Of a DNA stretch of 64,000 nt, positions 32,039 to 40,354 are shown piece by piece. This stretch comes from Deltaproteobacteria bacterium (GTDB taxonomy: Bacteria > Myxococcota_A > Polyangia > GCA-2747355 > JADLHG01), in assembly GCA_020848905.1 (NCBI GenBank), contig JADLHG010000033.1:1-64000 (forward strand), read 5' to 3'. The first letter of the stretch is position 1, and every line of letters starts with the position of its first letter. Below the pieces are notes generated by a model. The model saw nothing but the letters and a program-made list of their open reading frames with translations, was not told the origin of the DNA and ran no database searches. A program made the translations under genes and the position numbers.

Positions 32039-33054
32039 CAGCGTTCCTCCTCGAGCGCGCGCCGCACGGCCTCGGCGACCTCGGCGTGCGCCTCGGCGTC
32101 GATGCGCTCCACCTCGGCGCGTTCCCCGCGCAGCGCGTGCCGCGCCCGCACGAGAGGATCGTCGTCCCGGTCGCGCTCGTTCTTGCGCGCGAGACGCATG
32201 GCGTTGGCCATGCGGAGCAGGCTCATCGCGCGGGAACCCACCGACCCGCCGTCGGGGGCGGTGACGGCAGAGAGGACCTTGCCCAGCACCTCGCCTCCCT
32301 CGGCGAGCGGGCGCTGGGACATGCGCACCAGGGGGTCGCCGAGGAAATGTCCGTCGGGGCGAGGGCAGGTGGCGAGGAGGAACCCCGGTCCCTTGCCGCG
32401 ACGGGCGCGCTCGAGGAGGGGCCCCGCGGCGTCGTGCACCGCTTGCACGTCGCTGCCGTCCACGCGCGTCGCGGCGAGACCGAAGGCCTTCGCGCGCTCG
32501 AGCAGGCTCCCCCCGGTCACCTCCGCGCTGCGGGTGGTGATGGCCCAGCCATTGTCCTTGCAGACGAAGAGCACGCCGAGGCGCCACGCGGCGGCGAGGT
32601 TCCACGACTCGAGGAGCATCCCCTGGTTTGCCGCGCCGTCGCCGAAGAAGGAGACGGAGACCGATCCGGGGCGGAGCTTCTCGCTGGCCAGCGCGAACCC
32701 GGCGGCGAGAGGGCCCGCCGCGCCCACGATACCGCTCGAGGCCGCCAGGTGCTCCCGGGAGAAGAGGTGCATGTGCCCGCCCATGCCGCCGCACAGGCCG
32801 CTGCGCCGGCCGAGCATCTCGGCCAGCATCAGCCGCAGGTCTACGCCGAGGAGGGTGAGCACGGGGGTCGGACGGTGATCGAGCGCGACCGCGTCGCCGG
32901 GCTTCAGGTGCGCCACGACTCCGGCGGCGATGGCCTCTTCGCCGGTGCCGAGGTGCATCTCGCCCGAGATGAGCCCGCGCTGCCAGAGATCCGCGAGCGC
33001 CAGTTCGAACGCCCGGGCCCGCGCCATGCTGCGATACAAGGTGAGCCCCGCCAT
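32038..33054 (-). CDS. 2-oxoacid / acetoin dehydrogenase E1 component, alpha subunit
   Basis: A 338-residue thiamine-diphosphate-binding alpha chain. GEMHLGTGEEAIAAGV and GGMGGHMHLF are family signatures, and the TPP/Mg motif runs from GDGAANQG (138) to Asn168 in CKDNGW. The usual 'YRxHG' loop reads DHRPTPVLTLLG, a departure that may alter the substrate end. The phosphorylation loop is short, as in bacterial acetoin-type enzymes. Decarboxylates a 2-oxoacid (or cleaves acetoin) and passes the acyl group to a lipoyl E2. Good ribosome site (ACGGAGGCG) before ATG 33054. First gene of the run E1alpha, E1beta, ArgE-like, NAGS-like. Confidence 0.88.
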   Translation of the reverse strand: MAGLTLYRSMARARAFELALADLWQRGLISGEMHLGTGEEAIAAGVVAHLKPGDAVALDHRPTPVLTLLGVDLRLMLAEMLGRRSGLCGGMGGHMHLFSREHLAASSGIVGAAGPLAAGFALASEKLRPGSVSVSFFGDGAANQGMLLESWNLAAAWRLGVLFVCKDNGWAITTRSAEVTGGSLLERAKAFGLAATRVDGSDVQAVHDAAGPLLERARRGKGPGFLLATCPRPDGHFLGDPLVRMSQRPLAEGGEVLGKVLSAVTAPDGGSVGSRAMSLLRMANAMRLARKNERDRDDDPLVRARHALRGERAEVERIDAEAHAEVAEAVRRALEEER

Positions 33055-33149
33055 GCGACGCCTCCGTCCGCCACGCGCGGCGAGCCTAGCAAAATTGGAG
33101 GGGCGTGGGAGCGGATTTCCCCGCGGCGTGCGCCGGACGGGAGCCTGGT

Positions 33150-33521
33150 TCAGGGACGGAGCGAGGCGCCCGCGCGTTCCACGAGCTCCTCCAGGCGGTC
33201 GAGGTCGATCGGCTTGTGCAGCACGGCGAAGGCGCCGTGGTCGAGAGCAACCTGTCCCTCGGGCGCGTTGGCGAAGGCGGTCACCAGGATGACCGGCAGG
33301 CCCGGCTGGTGCGCGCCCAGCCGGTCGATGAGCTCGAGTCCGCCCAGGCGCGGCATCATGAGATCGGTGACCACCACGTCGATCGGATGGCCGTTCAGCC
33401 GCTCGAGCGCGTCCTGGCCATCCACGGCGGTGTGCACGACGTGGCCGGAGAACTCGAGCGCCTCGGCCAGGCTCGTCCGGCAGGCTGCGTCATCTTCGAC
33501 GAGGAGGATCGTTAGCGGCAC
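33150..33521 (-). CDS. Single-domain response regulator (CheY-like receiver)
   Basis: A 123-residue receiver domain from GTG 33521, chosen because it gives the standard MPLTILLVEDD start and has AGGA six bases upstream; the frame is open for 43 more codons with ATGs at 33608 and 33650. Acid pocket EDD, phospho-acceptor Asp in VVTDLMMPR, Thr in ILVTAF and Lys in LHKPID are all present. No output domain and no histidine kinase nearby, so it is an orphan phospho-relay or protein-interaction regulator. The C-terminal helix LDRLEELVERAG closes the fold normally. Confidence 0.85.
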   Translation of the reverse strand: MPLTILLVEDDAACRTSLAEALEFSGHVVHTAVDGQDALERLNGHPIDVVVTDLMMPRLGGLELIDRLGAHQPGLPVILVTAFANAPEGQVALDHGAFAVLHKPIDLDRLEELVERAGASLRP

Positions 33522-33748
33522 AGGTCGTCCTGTTTCCGGGAGCGCGACGATTGCAAGGCACGTTCCAGCGGGGGAATCCTGGACCTCGCGTCCCCTCTCG
33601 GCGGCCATCTTCGCGGGATCCTTTGCTACGTCAACGTGGCGCGTCGCCACCGAGGCGTTCCGGGCCCGAGGTGGGCCCGGCCGGGGCGCCGAATCCGCGC
33701 GAGGCCGAAGGCAGGAGTGGGTCGATCTGAGCCGATGGCGACTGCGCC

Positions 33749-33765
33749 GACCCTGCGATAGGGTC
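33749..33765. promoter_or_regulatory. Inverted repeat GACCCT-N5-AGGGTC upstream of the alcohol dehydrogenase
   Basis: A perfect six-base inverted repeat with a five-base spacer in the divergent region between the receiver gene and the zinc dehydrogenase. Position about 50-65 bases before the start suits an operator. No regulator gene for it is evident. Confidence 0.3.
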
Positions 33766-33771
33766 AGCGTG

Positions 33772-33800
33772 GCGCCTCGCCGCGAGGTGGTGCGAGGCGC
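33772..33800 (+). promoter_or_regulatory. Nine-base inverted repeat touching the dehydrogenase ribosome site
   Basis: Perfect arms GCGCCTCGC (33772-33780) and GCGAGGCGC (33792-33800), 11-base spacer, ending one base before the GGAGGG ribosome site (33801-33806) of the zinc dehydrogenase. In mRNA it would form a strong hairpin flush with the ribosome site; as DNA it may be an operator. Confidence 0.45.
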
Positions 33801-33814
33801 GGAGGGTGCGGCGC

Positions 33815-34798
33815 ATGCAGGCCATGGTGCTCGAGGCGAGAGGGCGGCCGCTCCTGCTCTCCGAGGTGCCGGTCCCTGTCCCTGCGGCGGAGCAGGTGCT
33901 GATCCGCGTGCGCGCGTGCGCCGTGTGCCGGACCGATCTCCACGTCGTGGACGGCGAGCTGCCCGACGCGAAGCTTCCGCTCATTCCGGGGCACGAGGTC
34001 GTCGGGGTGGTCGAGGCGACGGGCGCCGCGGCGCACCGCCTGCGGTGCGGGGATCGGGTGGGGGTCCCGTGGCTCGGGCACACCTGCGGCAGCTGCTCCT
34101 ACTGCCTCGCGGGCCGCGAGAATCTCTGTCCGGCGGCGCGCTTCACGGGGTATCAGCTCGACGGAGGCTACGCCGAGCACCTCGTGGCCGACGAGCGCTT
34201 CTGCGTGCCGATCCCCGACGCGTACGGCGACGTCGAGGCGGCACCCCTCCTCTGCGCGGGCCTCATCGGGTACCGCGCGCTGGTCGCGGCAGGGGAGGGG
34301 CGGCGCCTCGGTTTCTACGGCTTCGGCGCCGCGGCGCACATCCTCGTGCAGGTGGCGCGTCATCAGGGGCGCGAGGTCTTCGCCTTCACGCGCCCCGGGG
34401 ACCGCGAGGCGCAGCGCTTCGCCCTCGAGCTCGGGGCGGTCTGGGCGCACGACGCCGGCAGCGTGCCCCCCGTTCCGCTCGACGCCGCGATCCTCTTCGC
34501 CCCCGTGGGCGAGTCCGTTCCGACGGCGCTGCGTGACGTGGCGCCCGGCGGCGTGGTGGTCTGCGCCGGGATCCACATGAGCGACCTCCCGAGCTTTCCG
34601 TATCGGCTCCTCTGGGGGGAGCGCACGGTGCGCTCGGTGGCCAACCTCACGCGTCGGGACGCCGAGGAGTTCTTCGCGCTCGCGCCGCGCGTCCCCATTC
34701 GAACGGAGACCTGCACCTTTCCCCTCGCGGCGGCCAACCAGGCGTTGCAGGCGCTGCGCTCGGGGAAGCTACGAGGTGCGGCGGTCCTCGTCCCCTGA
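33815..34798 (+). CDS. Zinc-dependent alcohol dehydrogenase family protein
   Basis: A 327-residue medium-chain dehydrogenase. I use ATG 33815 (GGAGGG eight bases upstream), not the GTG at 33806. Catalytic zinc ligands: Cys in CAVCRTDLH, the GHEVVG His-Glu pair, and the later Cys of the LLCAG segment. The structural zinc lobe has four Cys in the pattern C-G-S-C-S-Y-C then LCPA. NAD(P)-binding loop GFYGFGAAAHI, with Ala replacing the last Gly of the usual GxGxxG. The short form and GYAEHLVADERF put it with AdhA/AdhP-like 'zinc-binding alcohol dehydrogenase family' enzymes. Oxidises an alcohol or reduces an aldehyde; substrate unknown. Stand-alone, with inverted repeats in its leader. Confidence 0.88.
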   Translation: MQAMVLEARGRPLLLSEVPVPVPAAEQVLIRVRACAVCRTDLHVVDGELPDAKLPLIPGHEVVGVVEATGAAAHRLRCGDRVGVPWLGHTCGSCSYCLAGRENLCPAARFTGYQLDGGYAEHLVADERFCVPIPDAYGDVEAAPLLCAGLIGYRALVAAGEGRRLGFYGFGAAAHILVQVARHQGREVFAFTRPGDREAQRFALELGAVWAHDAGSVPPVPLDAAILFAPVGESVPTALRDVAPGGVVVCAGIHMSDLPSFPYRLLWGERTVRSVANLTRRDAEEFFALAPRVPIRTETCTFPLAAANQALQALRSGKLRGAAVLVP

Positions 34799-34807
34799 GG
34801 CCCGGGG

Positions 34808-35953
34808 CTAGTCGAAGAGGTCCAGATACCGTCCGTCGCGCATGAGCGGCAGGCGCCGGTCGTCGTCCTCGAGGAGGAGGTCCAGGGCGCGCACCTTCAC
34901 GCGCGGCTGGAGCTCCGGCAGGTAGACCCGATCGAGGTGCACGACCGCTTCGGGGCGCGAGAAGTCCTGCGGGCCCACGCGACCTCCGAAGTGGTCGCTT
35001 CGCCCGAAGGCCAGGTGCAGGCCCAGCTTCTCGTCGAGCAGAAGGTCCCCGGTGGGACGCAACCCGAAGTCGGCCAGCACGCCGAGCCCGAGCTCCGCCA
35101 GGTTGCCGTACGCGGGCTCGGCGACGAGTCGCGCGGCTTCGCTCTCCCGCGCGGGCCCCGACCCTTCCACGGCGCGCGCCCGGTTCTCCTCGATGCGGTA
35201 GAGCAGGAGCGAGTCGCCGAGCTCGACGGGGAGCTCCCCCCGCGAGAGGCTCGGGTCACCGGCGCGCTCCCCCTCGTAGGGGACGATGAAGGCCTCCCCC
35301 GAGGGGAGGTTCCCCGCGGTTCCTCGTCGGTGCAGGAGCCCGCTCGAGGCGTGGGCGGTGCGGTGGCGCAGGTCGAGCGTCAGCGCGCGGGGACCGAACC
35401 CCGTCACGTCGAAGTCCAGCTCGGCGGAGGTGGCGCGGTCGAGCAGCGCCTTCAGGCGCAGCACGCGCCGGTGGACCTCGGCGTAGTCGAGCCGGAGCGC
35501 GGGGAGCATGGCCGCCGAGAAGCCGGGCATCGTCGCGGCGCGGAATCCGTGTCGAAGAGCCAGGAGCTTCAGCGGCGCGGTGGCGGAGAGCTGCGTGGGC
35601 GCGAGGACGAGCGGAAAGGCCGAGAGCACCTCTACCAGCGGACGCGCGGCGCGCGGGTCCACTTCCGAGGCGTCGTTCGGCAAGGCCCCCTCGCCGAGGG
35701 AGAAGAGGGCCGGGGGGAGGTCCGCGTTGTTCGCCGGCGCGTGCGGATAGACGAAGAGCTCCGCCTCGTACGGCGAGGTGGCGAGCGCCTCGACCCAGCC
35801 CTTCGCCGTCCGGCGCCGCTCGCTCCAGGCGGGGGTGTCGGGCAGCTCCTCGTCCGGCAGGTCCACGAGCACGGCCAGCCGCCGCTCCTCGGAGGTCGGG
35901 GCGAAGACGCGCTCGAGGAGCGCCACCAGCTCGTCCGCGCTCAGGTCGGCCAT
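34808..35953 (-). CDS. M29-like metallo-aminopeptidase
   Basis: A 381-residue protein with the late-sequence metal site of the M29 (AmpS/AmpT) thermophilic aminopeptidase group and NicX-like relatives. Ligands: Glu in NLPSGEAFIVP, Glu in NLAELGLGV, His in DEKLGLHLAFG, and the His-x-Asp in VVHLDRVY. The order and spacing fit the family. The N-terminal part (1-200) is divergent and Ala/Leu-rich. Would be a cytoplasmic exopeptidase or ring-opening dioxygenase-like hydrolase; the SGEAF and DEKLG motifs favour the peptidase. It converges on the dehydrogenase gene with nine bases between stops. Confidence 0.75.
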   Translation of the reverse strand: MADLSADELVALLERVFAPTSEERRLAVLVDLPDEELPDTPAWSERRRTAKGWVEALATSPYEAELFVYPHAPANNADLPPALFSLGEGALPNDASEVDPRAARPLVEVLSAFPLVLAPTQLSATAPLKLLALRHGFRAATMPGFSAAMLPALRLDYAEVHRRVLRLKALLDRATSAELDFDVTGFGPRALTLDLRHRTAHASSGLLHRRGTAGNLPSGEAFIVPYEGERAGDPSLSRGELPVELGDSLLLYRIEENRARAVEGSGPARESEAARLVAEPAYGNLAELGLGVLADFGLRPTGDLLLDEKLGLHLAFGRSDHFGGRVGPQDFSRPEAVVHLDRVYLPELQPRVKVRALDLLLEDDDRRLPLMRDGRYLDLFD

Positions 35954-36051
35954 GCGGGTCCGCTTAGCACAGGTTCGGGGGCGCGAAAAGCGCGCGGCAG
36001 CTTCACGGCCACATGATAGGAATGGGGCCCTGGCACGAAAGGAGGGGGAAC

Positions 36052-36786
36052 ATGACGGCGCGCGTGGCGCTCATCACGGGAGGAGCGAAGGGGATCGGTC
36101 GGGCGGTGGCGCTCGACCTCGGCCGGCAGGGGTGGCGGGTGGCCGTCGCGTACCGTTCGAGCACCGGCGCGGCCGCGGAGACGGTCGCCGCGGTCGAGCG
36201 AGGGGGCGGGCGATGCCTGGCCCTCGCGCGGGACGTCTCGGACCCGGTCGTGGCGCGGCAGCTCGTCGCCGACGTGGAGCGCGAGTGGGGGCGCGTCGAC
36301 GTCCTCGTGAACGGCGCGGGACCCTACCACCGCGTCCCGCTGCTCGAGGAGAGCGCCGAGGGGTGGCGCGAGATGTTCGACCACAACCTGCATCCTGTCT
36401 TCTACCTGGCGCAGGCCGTGGCGCCGGGAATGCGGACGCGCCGGTGGGGACGCATCGTGACCTTCGCCATGGCCAACGCAGACCAGGCGCTGGCGCAGCC
36501 GATGGTCACCGCGCACTACATCGCCAAGGTCGGCGTGCTCGTCCTCACGCGGACGCTGGCCAAGCTCCTCGCCCCGGACGGCATCACGGTGAACGCGATC
36601 TCGCCGGGCTTCATCGATTCGGGGAGCGCCCCTCCGGACGAGCTGGCGAAGATGGTGAAGTCCATCCCGGCCGGTTACGTGGGGACGGTGGACGACGCCG
36701 TGGGGGCGGTGCGCTACCTCCTATCGGACGACGCGCGCTACGTGAACGGCGCGAACCTCGTGGTGAGCGGCGGGTGGGGGATCTGA
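36052..36786 (+). CDS. SDR-family oxidoreductase (FabG-like), catalytic Ser not evident
   Basis: A 244-residue short-chain dehydrogenase. ATG 36052 has AAAGGAGGGGG upstream. Nucleotide loop TGGAKGIG (9-16), NGAG at 87-90, Tyr156 and Lys160 in HYIAKVG, and the NAISPGF strand. The residue that normally supplies the catalytic Ser, about 13 before the Tyr, falls in FAMANADQ, with Ala or Asp in place of Ser, somewhat like pteridine-reductase-type members that use Asp. Reaction therefore uncertain (carbonyl reduction, or a non-canonical reductase). The following MFS gene starts three bases after its stop, so the pair probably takes up and converts the same compound. Confidence 0.85.
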   Translation: MTARVALITGGAKGIGRAVALDLGRQGWRVAVAYRSSTGAAAETVAAVERGGGRCLALARDVSDPVVARQLVADVEREWGRVDVLVNGAGPYHRVPLLEESAEGWREMFDHNLHPVFYLAQAVAPGMRTRRWGRIVTFAMANADQALAQPMVTAHYIAKVGVLVLTRTLAKLLAPDGITVNAISPGFIDSGSAPPDELAKMVKSIPAGYVGTVDDAVGAVRYLLSDDARYVNGANLVVSGGWGI

Positions 36787-36788
36787 CG

Positions 36789-38087
36789 GTGCCGCCCGCA
36801 GGGAGCGACTGGCCGCTCTCCCGGGGTCGCGCCTGGAGCGTGTCTCTCGCCGGCACCCTCACGATGGCCGTGAGCTACGTGGACCGGCAGGCCCTCGCCG
36901 CGCTCGCTCCGACGGTGACGCGCGAGCTCGCCATCTCCGACCCGGCCTACGGCTGGTTGCAGGCGGCCTTCTCGCTGGCCTACCTGGTGGCCGCGCCCCT
37001 CGCCGGACGGTGGGTCGACCGCGCCGGCGCACGCCTGGCGCTCTTCGCGGCGGTGCTGGTCTGGTCGGTGGTGGCCGCTTCCCACGCGCTGGTCCCCGGG
37101 TACGCCGCGCTCTTCGCGCTGCGCATCCTCCTCGGTCTGGCGGAGGCGCCTTCGTTTCCCGGCGCCGCGCAGACCGTGCAGCGCGTCCTGCCGCCCCCCG
37201 ACCGTGCGGCGGGTTTCGGCGTGCTCTTCACCGGGAGCTCCGTCGGCGCGGCGGTGGCGCCGCCCCTGGCCGTCGCGCTGGCGGGGCGCTTCGGCTGGCG
37301 GCTGTCGTTCGTGGGGACCTCGCTGGCCGGGCTCCTCTGGCTCCCGCTCTGGTGGTGGGCCACGCGCCCGCGCGAGGTGCGAGCCCTTCTCGACCGGCGA
37401 GGTGCGCCCAACGTCTCGCGAGCCGCCCCGTCGCCCTTCCGGCTGGCGAGGCATCCGGCAGTGCTTCGCGCGATGGCGGTGGTCGTCGCGACCTCGCCCG
37501 CCCTGGCCTTCCTGCTCCTCTGGGGGGCCAAGCTCCTCGTGGCGCTTTTCGGTATGAGTCAGGCCGAGACCGCCCGCTACCTCTGGTTCCCCCCTCTCTG
37601 CTTCGACGCCGGCAGCGTGCTCTTCGGCGCTCTCGCCACGCGCGTCGACCGCCGACATTGGGCCGCCCCGCAGCGCCTCGACACCCCCCACCGAGGCCTC
37701 TTCGCCCTCGCGCTGCTGCTCACGGCAGGGCTCGCCCTCGTTCCGTTCGCTCGCACGCCGTGGGAGGCGATGGGGTGCGGGGGCCTCGCCATGGCGGGAG
37801 GCGGCGGGCTCCTCGCGCTCCTCACCTCCGACATGCTGGCGCGCGTGCCGCAGGAAGCCATCTCCACCGCCAGCGGGGTAACGGCCGCGGCCCAGTCCGC
37901 CGCGTACATCGTGGCGAACCCGCTCATCGGTTTTGCCGTCAAGAGGACCGGGAGCTACCGGCCGGCGATCTTCGGTCTCGCCGCGTGGCTGCTTCCCGGC
38001 TGTCTGACCTGGCTCCTTTGGCGACCGCCACCTAGGGTCGTCCGCGCGGAGGGGCCTCCGCGCGAGGAGCATGCAGAGGAGTCCTAA
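36789..38087 (+). CDS. MFS transporter, anion:cation symporter-like
   Basis: A 432-residue twelve-helix major facilitator, GTG start just behind the SDR stop. Helix 1 region YVDRQALAALAPTV, loop 2-3 signature AGRWVDRAGARLALF, and RILLGLAEAPSFPGAAQTV with helix 5 FTGSSVGAAVAPPLA are hallmarks of the ACS (hexuronate/phthalate/sialate) family. Carries an organic anion, probably a sugar acid or aromatic acid, with H+ or Na+. The second half is standard (TAAAQSAAYIVANPLIG). Coupling to the SDR suggests a small catabolic pair. A charged tail (GPPREEHAEES) ends the protein. Confidence 0.88.
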   Translation: MPPAGSDWPLSRGRAWSVSLAGTLTMAVSYVDRQALAALAPTVTRELAISDPAYGWLQAAFSLAYLVAAPLAGRWVDRAGARLALFAAVLVWSVVAASHALVPGYAALFALRILLGLAEAPSFPGAAQTVQRVLPPPDRAAGFGVLFTGSSVGAAVAPPLAVALAGRFGWRLSFVGTSLAGLLWLPLWWWATRPREVRALLDRRGAPNVSRAAPSPFRLARHPAVLRAMAVVVATSPALAFLLLWGAKLLVALFGMSQAETARYLWFPPLCFDAGSVLFGALATRVDRRHWAAPQRLDTPHRGLFALALLLTAGLALVPFARTPWEAMGCGGLAMAGGGGLLALLTSDMLARVPQEAISTASGVTAAAQSAAYIVANPLIGFAVKRTGSYRPAIFGLAAWLLPGCLTWLLWRPPPRVVRAEGPPREEHAEES

Positions 38088-38176
38088 CTGGTTTTCTGCG
38101 CCTCGCGATGCAAGGTCGCGGGGCGCGGCCGTCCCTGATAAGCTGGCGTCCTGGCGAACGAAGGCCACAGCACAGC

Positions 38177-40351
38177 ATGACCACAGATCCCCTGCTCTTC
38201 GCCCGGTCCATCGTGTCCGGGTTCCCCGACGCTGCGGTGCTGCTCGACCGGGAACTCCGTGCGGTGCACTACAACTCGATCTTCGTCTCCCTCACGGGGC
38301 TTCGTCATCGGGACCTCCAGCGCACGCTCGCGAAGGGGGCCTCGGTCTTCGAGGTGCTCGGGCACTCGGTAGACACCGATCGCCGCAACGCCGAGGCGAG
38401 TCTGGGCGGCGGACGCGTGATCCACCTCGCCGAGGTGCGCGTCCAGAACCTGTCGGGGCAGACCTTCACCGTGCTGCAGACCTTCATCCCGCTCCTCGAC
38501 GAGGGGGGCGTGGCGGTCGGCGTGATCGAGGCCTTCCGGGACGTGAGCGCCGAAGCGCGCATGCAGATGCACTACAAGGAGCTGCTCGCGCAGGAACGCG
38601 CGCGCGCCGACGACCTCGAGCGGCAGGTGCTGCAGCGAACGAACGAGCTCACGGCGGCGCTCGAGGAGGTCACGCGGCTCTCCCTCGTGGATCCGCTCAC
38701 GGGCGTCCTCAATCGCCGGGCCTTCACCGAGTACGCGGAGCAGGCGCTGAGCCTCGCCCGCCGGCACGACCGCTCGGTGGGTCTCTTGATGTGCGACCTC
38801 GACTTCTTCAAGAAGCTGAACGACACCCACGGCCACCAGGCCGGTGACTCGATCCTGGTCGCCACGGCGCAGGGTCTCGGGCGCACCGTGCGGCAGACGG
38901 ACAAGGTGGCCCGCTTCGGCGGGGAGGAATTCCTCGTCCTGCTCACCGAGACGTTGCCCGAGGCCGTGGTGCAGGTGGCCGAGCGCTGCCGCCAGGTGGT
39001 CTACGACCTGCCCGTGGGGGAGCTCGTCCCGGGGTCCACGCGGCGCCAGACCATCTCCATCGGCGTGGCGGTCTTCCCCGAGCACGGCCGGTCGCTCGAG
39101 GAGCTGGTGGGCCACGCGGACGAGGCGCTCTACGAGGCGAAGCGTCTCGGGCGCAATCGCGTGGAGGTCTACTCCCCGCGCACCGAGGCGCCGCCCCCGC
39201 AGGCGCTGCACCGCAACACCGTGCGGGCCCTGATCGTGGACCCCGACCGCGGGCGGGCGGAGGCCTACCGCAAGGCGCTCGACGCGCGCTACGAGGTCTC
39301 GGTGGCCCACGCAGCCACGACCGGACTCACCTTCTGCGCGCACGAGCAGTTCGACGTGGTCATCGCGGACCAGGATCTTGGCACCGAGAGCGGCGTGGAG
39401 TTCCTGCGCAACACGCAGGCGTTTCTCCCGGGAGCCCTGCGGGTGCTCTTCCTCGACACGCAAGACATCTTCATCGCCATCCGTGGGACGAACGTGGCGC
39501 GCGTGGACTTCTTCCTCCTGCGTGCGGACGGGGCGACGCACCTCCCCGCCGCCGTCGAGGACGGCCTCGTGCGCCGCGAGCTCGCCCGCCAGAACCTGCG
39601 TACGCCGTCGGACATCCTGCGCGCGGTGGCGCCGGACCAGGCCGACGAGATCGATCGCCTGATCACGGATCGGGCGCTGAAGCTGCTCTATCAGCCGATC
39701 GTGGAGGTGGGCTCGCGCAAGCTCTTCGCCTACGAGGCGCTCTGTCGCGCCGCGAGCGTCTCGCTCGCCAGCCCCGAGGTGCTCTTCGACGCGGCCCTGC
39801 GCGTCGGTCGCCTCTGGAAGCTCGGGCGCACCGTGCGCGAGCTGATCGCCGACGGGCTCGCCGCGGTGCCCGACTCGTGCCTCGTCTTCGTGAACCTGCA
39901 CCCGGCCGAGATCCGCGACCCGCACCTGATGGAGGGGGAGCGGCACCTCCGCGCGTACGCCTCGCGGGTGGTCTTCGAGCTGACCGAGCGCGCCGCCATC
40001 CCGGACTTCGGCTGCTTCCTGGACACGGTCGACAGCCTGCGGGCCCTCGGCTACCGCTTCGCCGTGGACGATCTGGGAGCTGGTTACGCCAGCCTCAACT
40101 CGGTGGCCCTCCTCGGACCGGACTTCATCAAGATCGATCGCTCGATGGTGCGCGACGTGGACAAGGCCGGACGCCGCTCGCGCCTCATCAACCGCATCGT
40201 GGACTTCGCCAATGGCGAGGGGATCCGCGTCATCGCCGAGGGGGTGGAGAGCGAGGAGGAGGCGGTGACCCTGTCGGATCTGGGATGCCACCTCTTGCAG
40301 GGCTACCACTTCGGGCGGCCCGCCGCGCTGCCGGGGACGAGCAGCGATTGA
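38177..40351 (+). CDS. PAS-GGDEF-receiver-EAL cyclic-di-GMP enzyme
   Basis: A 724-residue cytoplasmic protein. PAS-like sensor (10-125), coiled linker (130-165), then GGDEF domain with intact GGEEF (248-252) and an RxxD inhibitory I-site (RQTD, 239-242). Next is a receiver-like domain (350-465) with an Asp398 acceptor candidate in VVIADQDLG but no conserved Lys, and last an EAL domain (500-720) with FAYEALCR, FVNLHP, FELTER, VDDLGAGYAS, FIKIDRS and AEGVES. Cyclase and phosphodiesterase sites both look usable, so it may switch between making and breaking cyclic-di-GMP. The receiver between the catalytic domains is an unusual order. The TonB receptor gene begins three bases after its stop. Confidence 0.9.
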   Translation: MTTDPLLFARSIVSGFPDAAVLLDRELRAVHYNSIFVSLTGLRHRDLQRTLAKGASVFEVLGHSVDTDRRNAEASLGGGRVIHLAEVRVQNLSGQTFTVLQTFIPLLDEGGVAVGVIEAFRDVSAEARMQMHYKELLAQERARADDLERQVLQRTNELTAALEEVTRLSLVDPLTGVLNRRAFTEYAEQALSLARRHDRSVGLLMCDLDFFKKLNDTHGHQAGDSILVATAQGLGRTVRQTDKVARFGGEEFLVLLTETLPEAVVQVAERCRQVVYDLPVGELVPGSTRRQTISIGVAVFPEHGRSLEELVGHADEALYEAKRLGRNRVEVYSPRTEAPPPQALHRNTVRALIVDPDRGRAEAYRKALDARYEVSVAHAATTGLTFCAHEQFDVVIADQDLGTESGVEFLRNTQAFLPGALRVLFLDTQDIFIAIRGTNVARVDFFLLRADGATHLPAAVEDGLVRRELARQNLRTPSDILRAVAPDQADEIDRLITDRALKLLYQPIVEVGSRKLFAYEALCRAASVSLASPEVLFDAALRVGRLWKLGRTVRELIADGLAAVPDSCLVFVNLHPAEIRDPHLMEGERHLRAYASRVVFELTERAAIPDFGCFLDTVDSLRALGYRFAVDDLGAGYASLNSVALLGPDFIKIDRSMVRDVDKAGRRSRLINRIVDFANGEGIRVIAEGVESEEEAVTLSDLGCHLLQGYHFGRPAALPGTSSD

Positions 40352-40354
40352 GTC

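Noticed and set aside
29936-32878. A 980-residue plus-strand frame opposite the ArgE and E1 genes
   Set aside because: Antisense to conserved genes, composition biased, no domain.
28732-33054. A biosynthetic gene cluster
   Set aside because: No synthase, ligase or carrier-protein genes; the run is explained by central or amino-acid metabolism.
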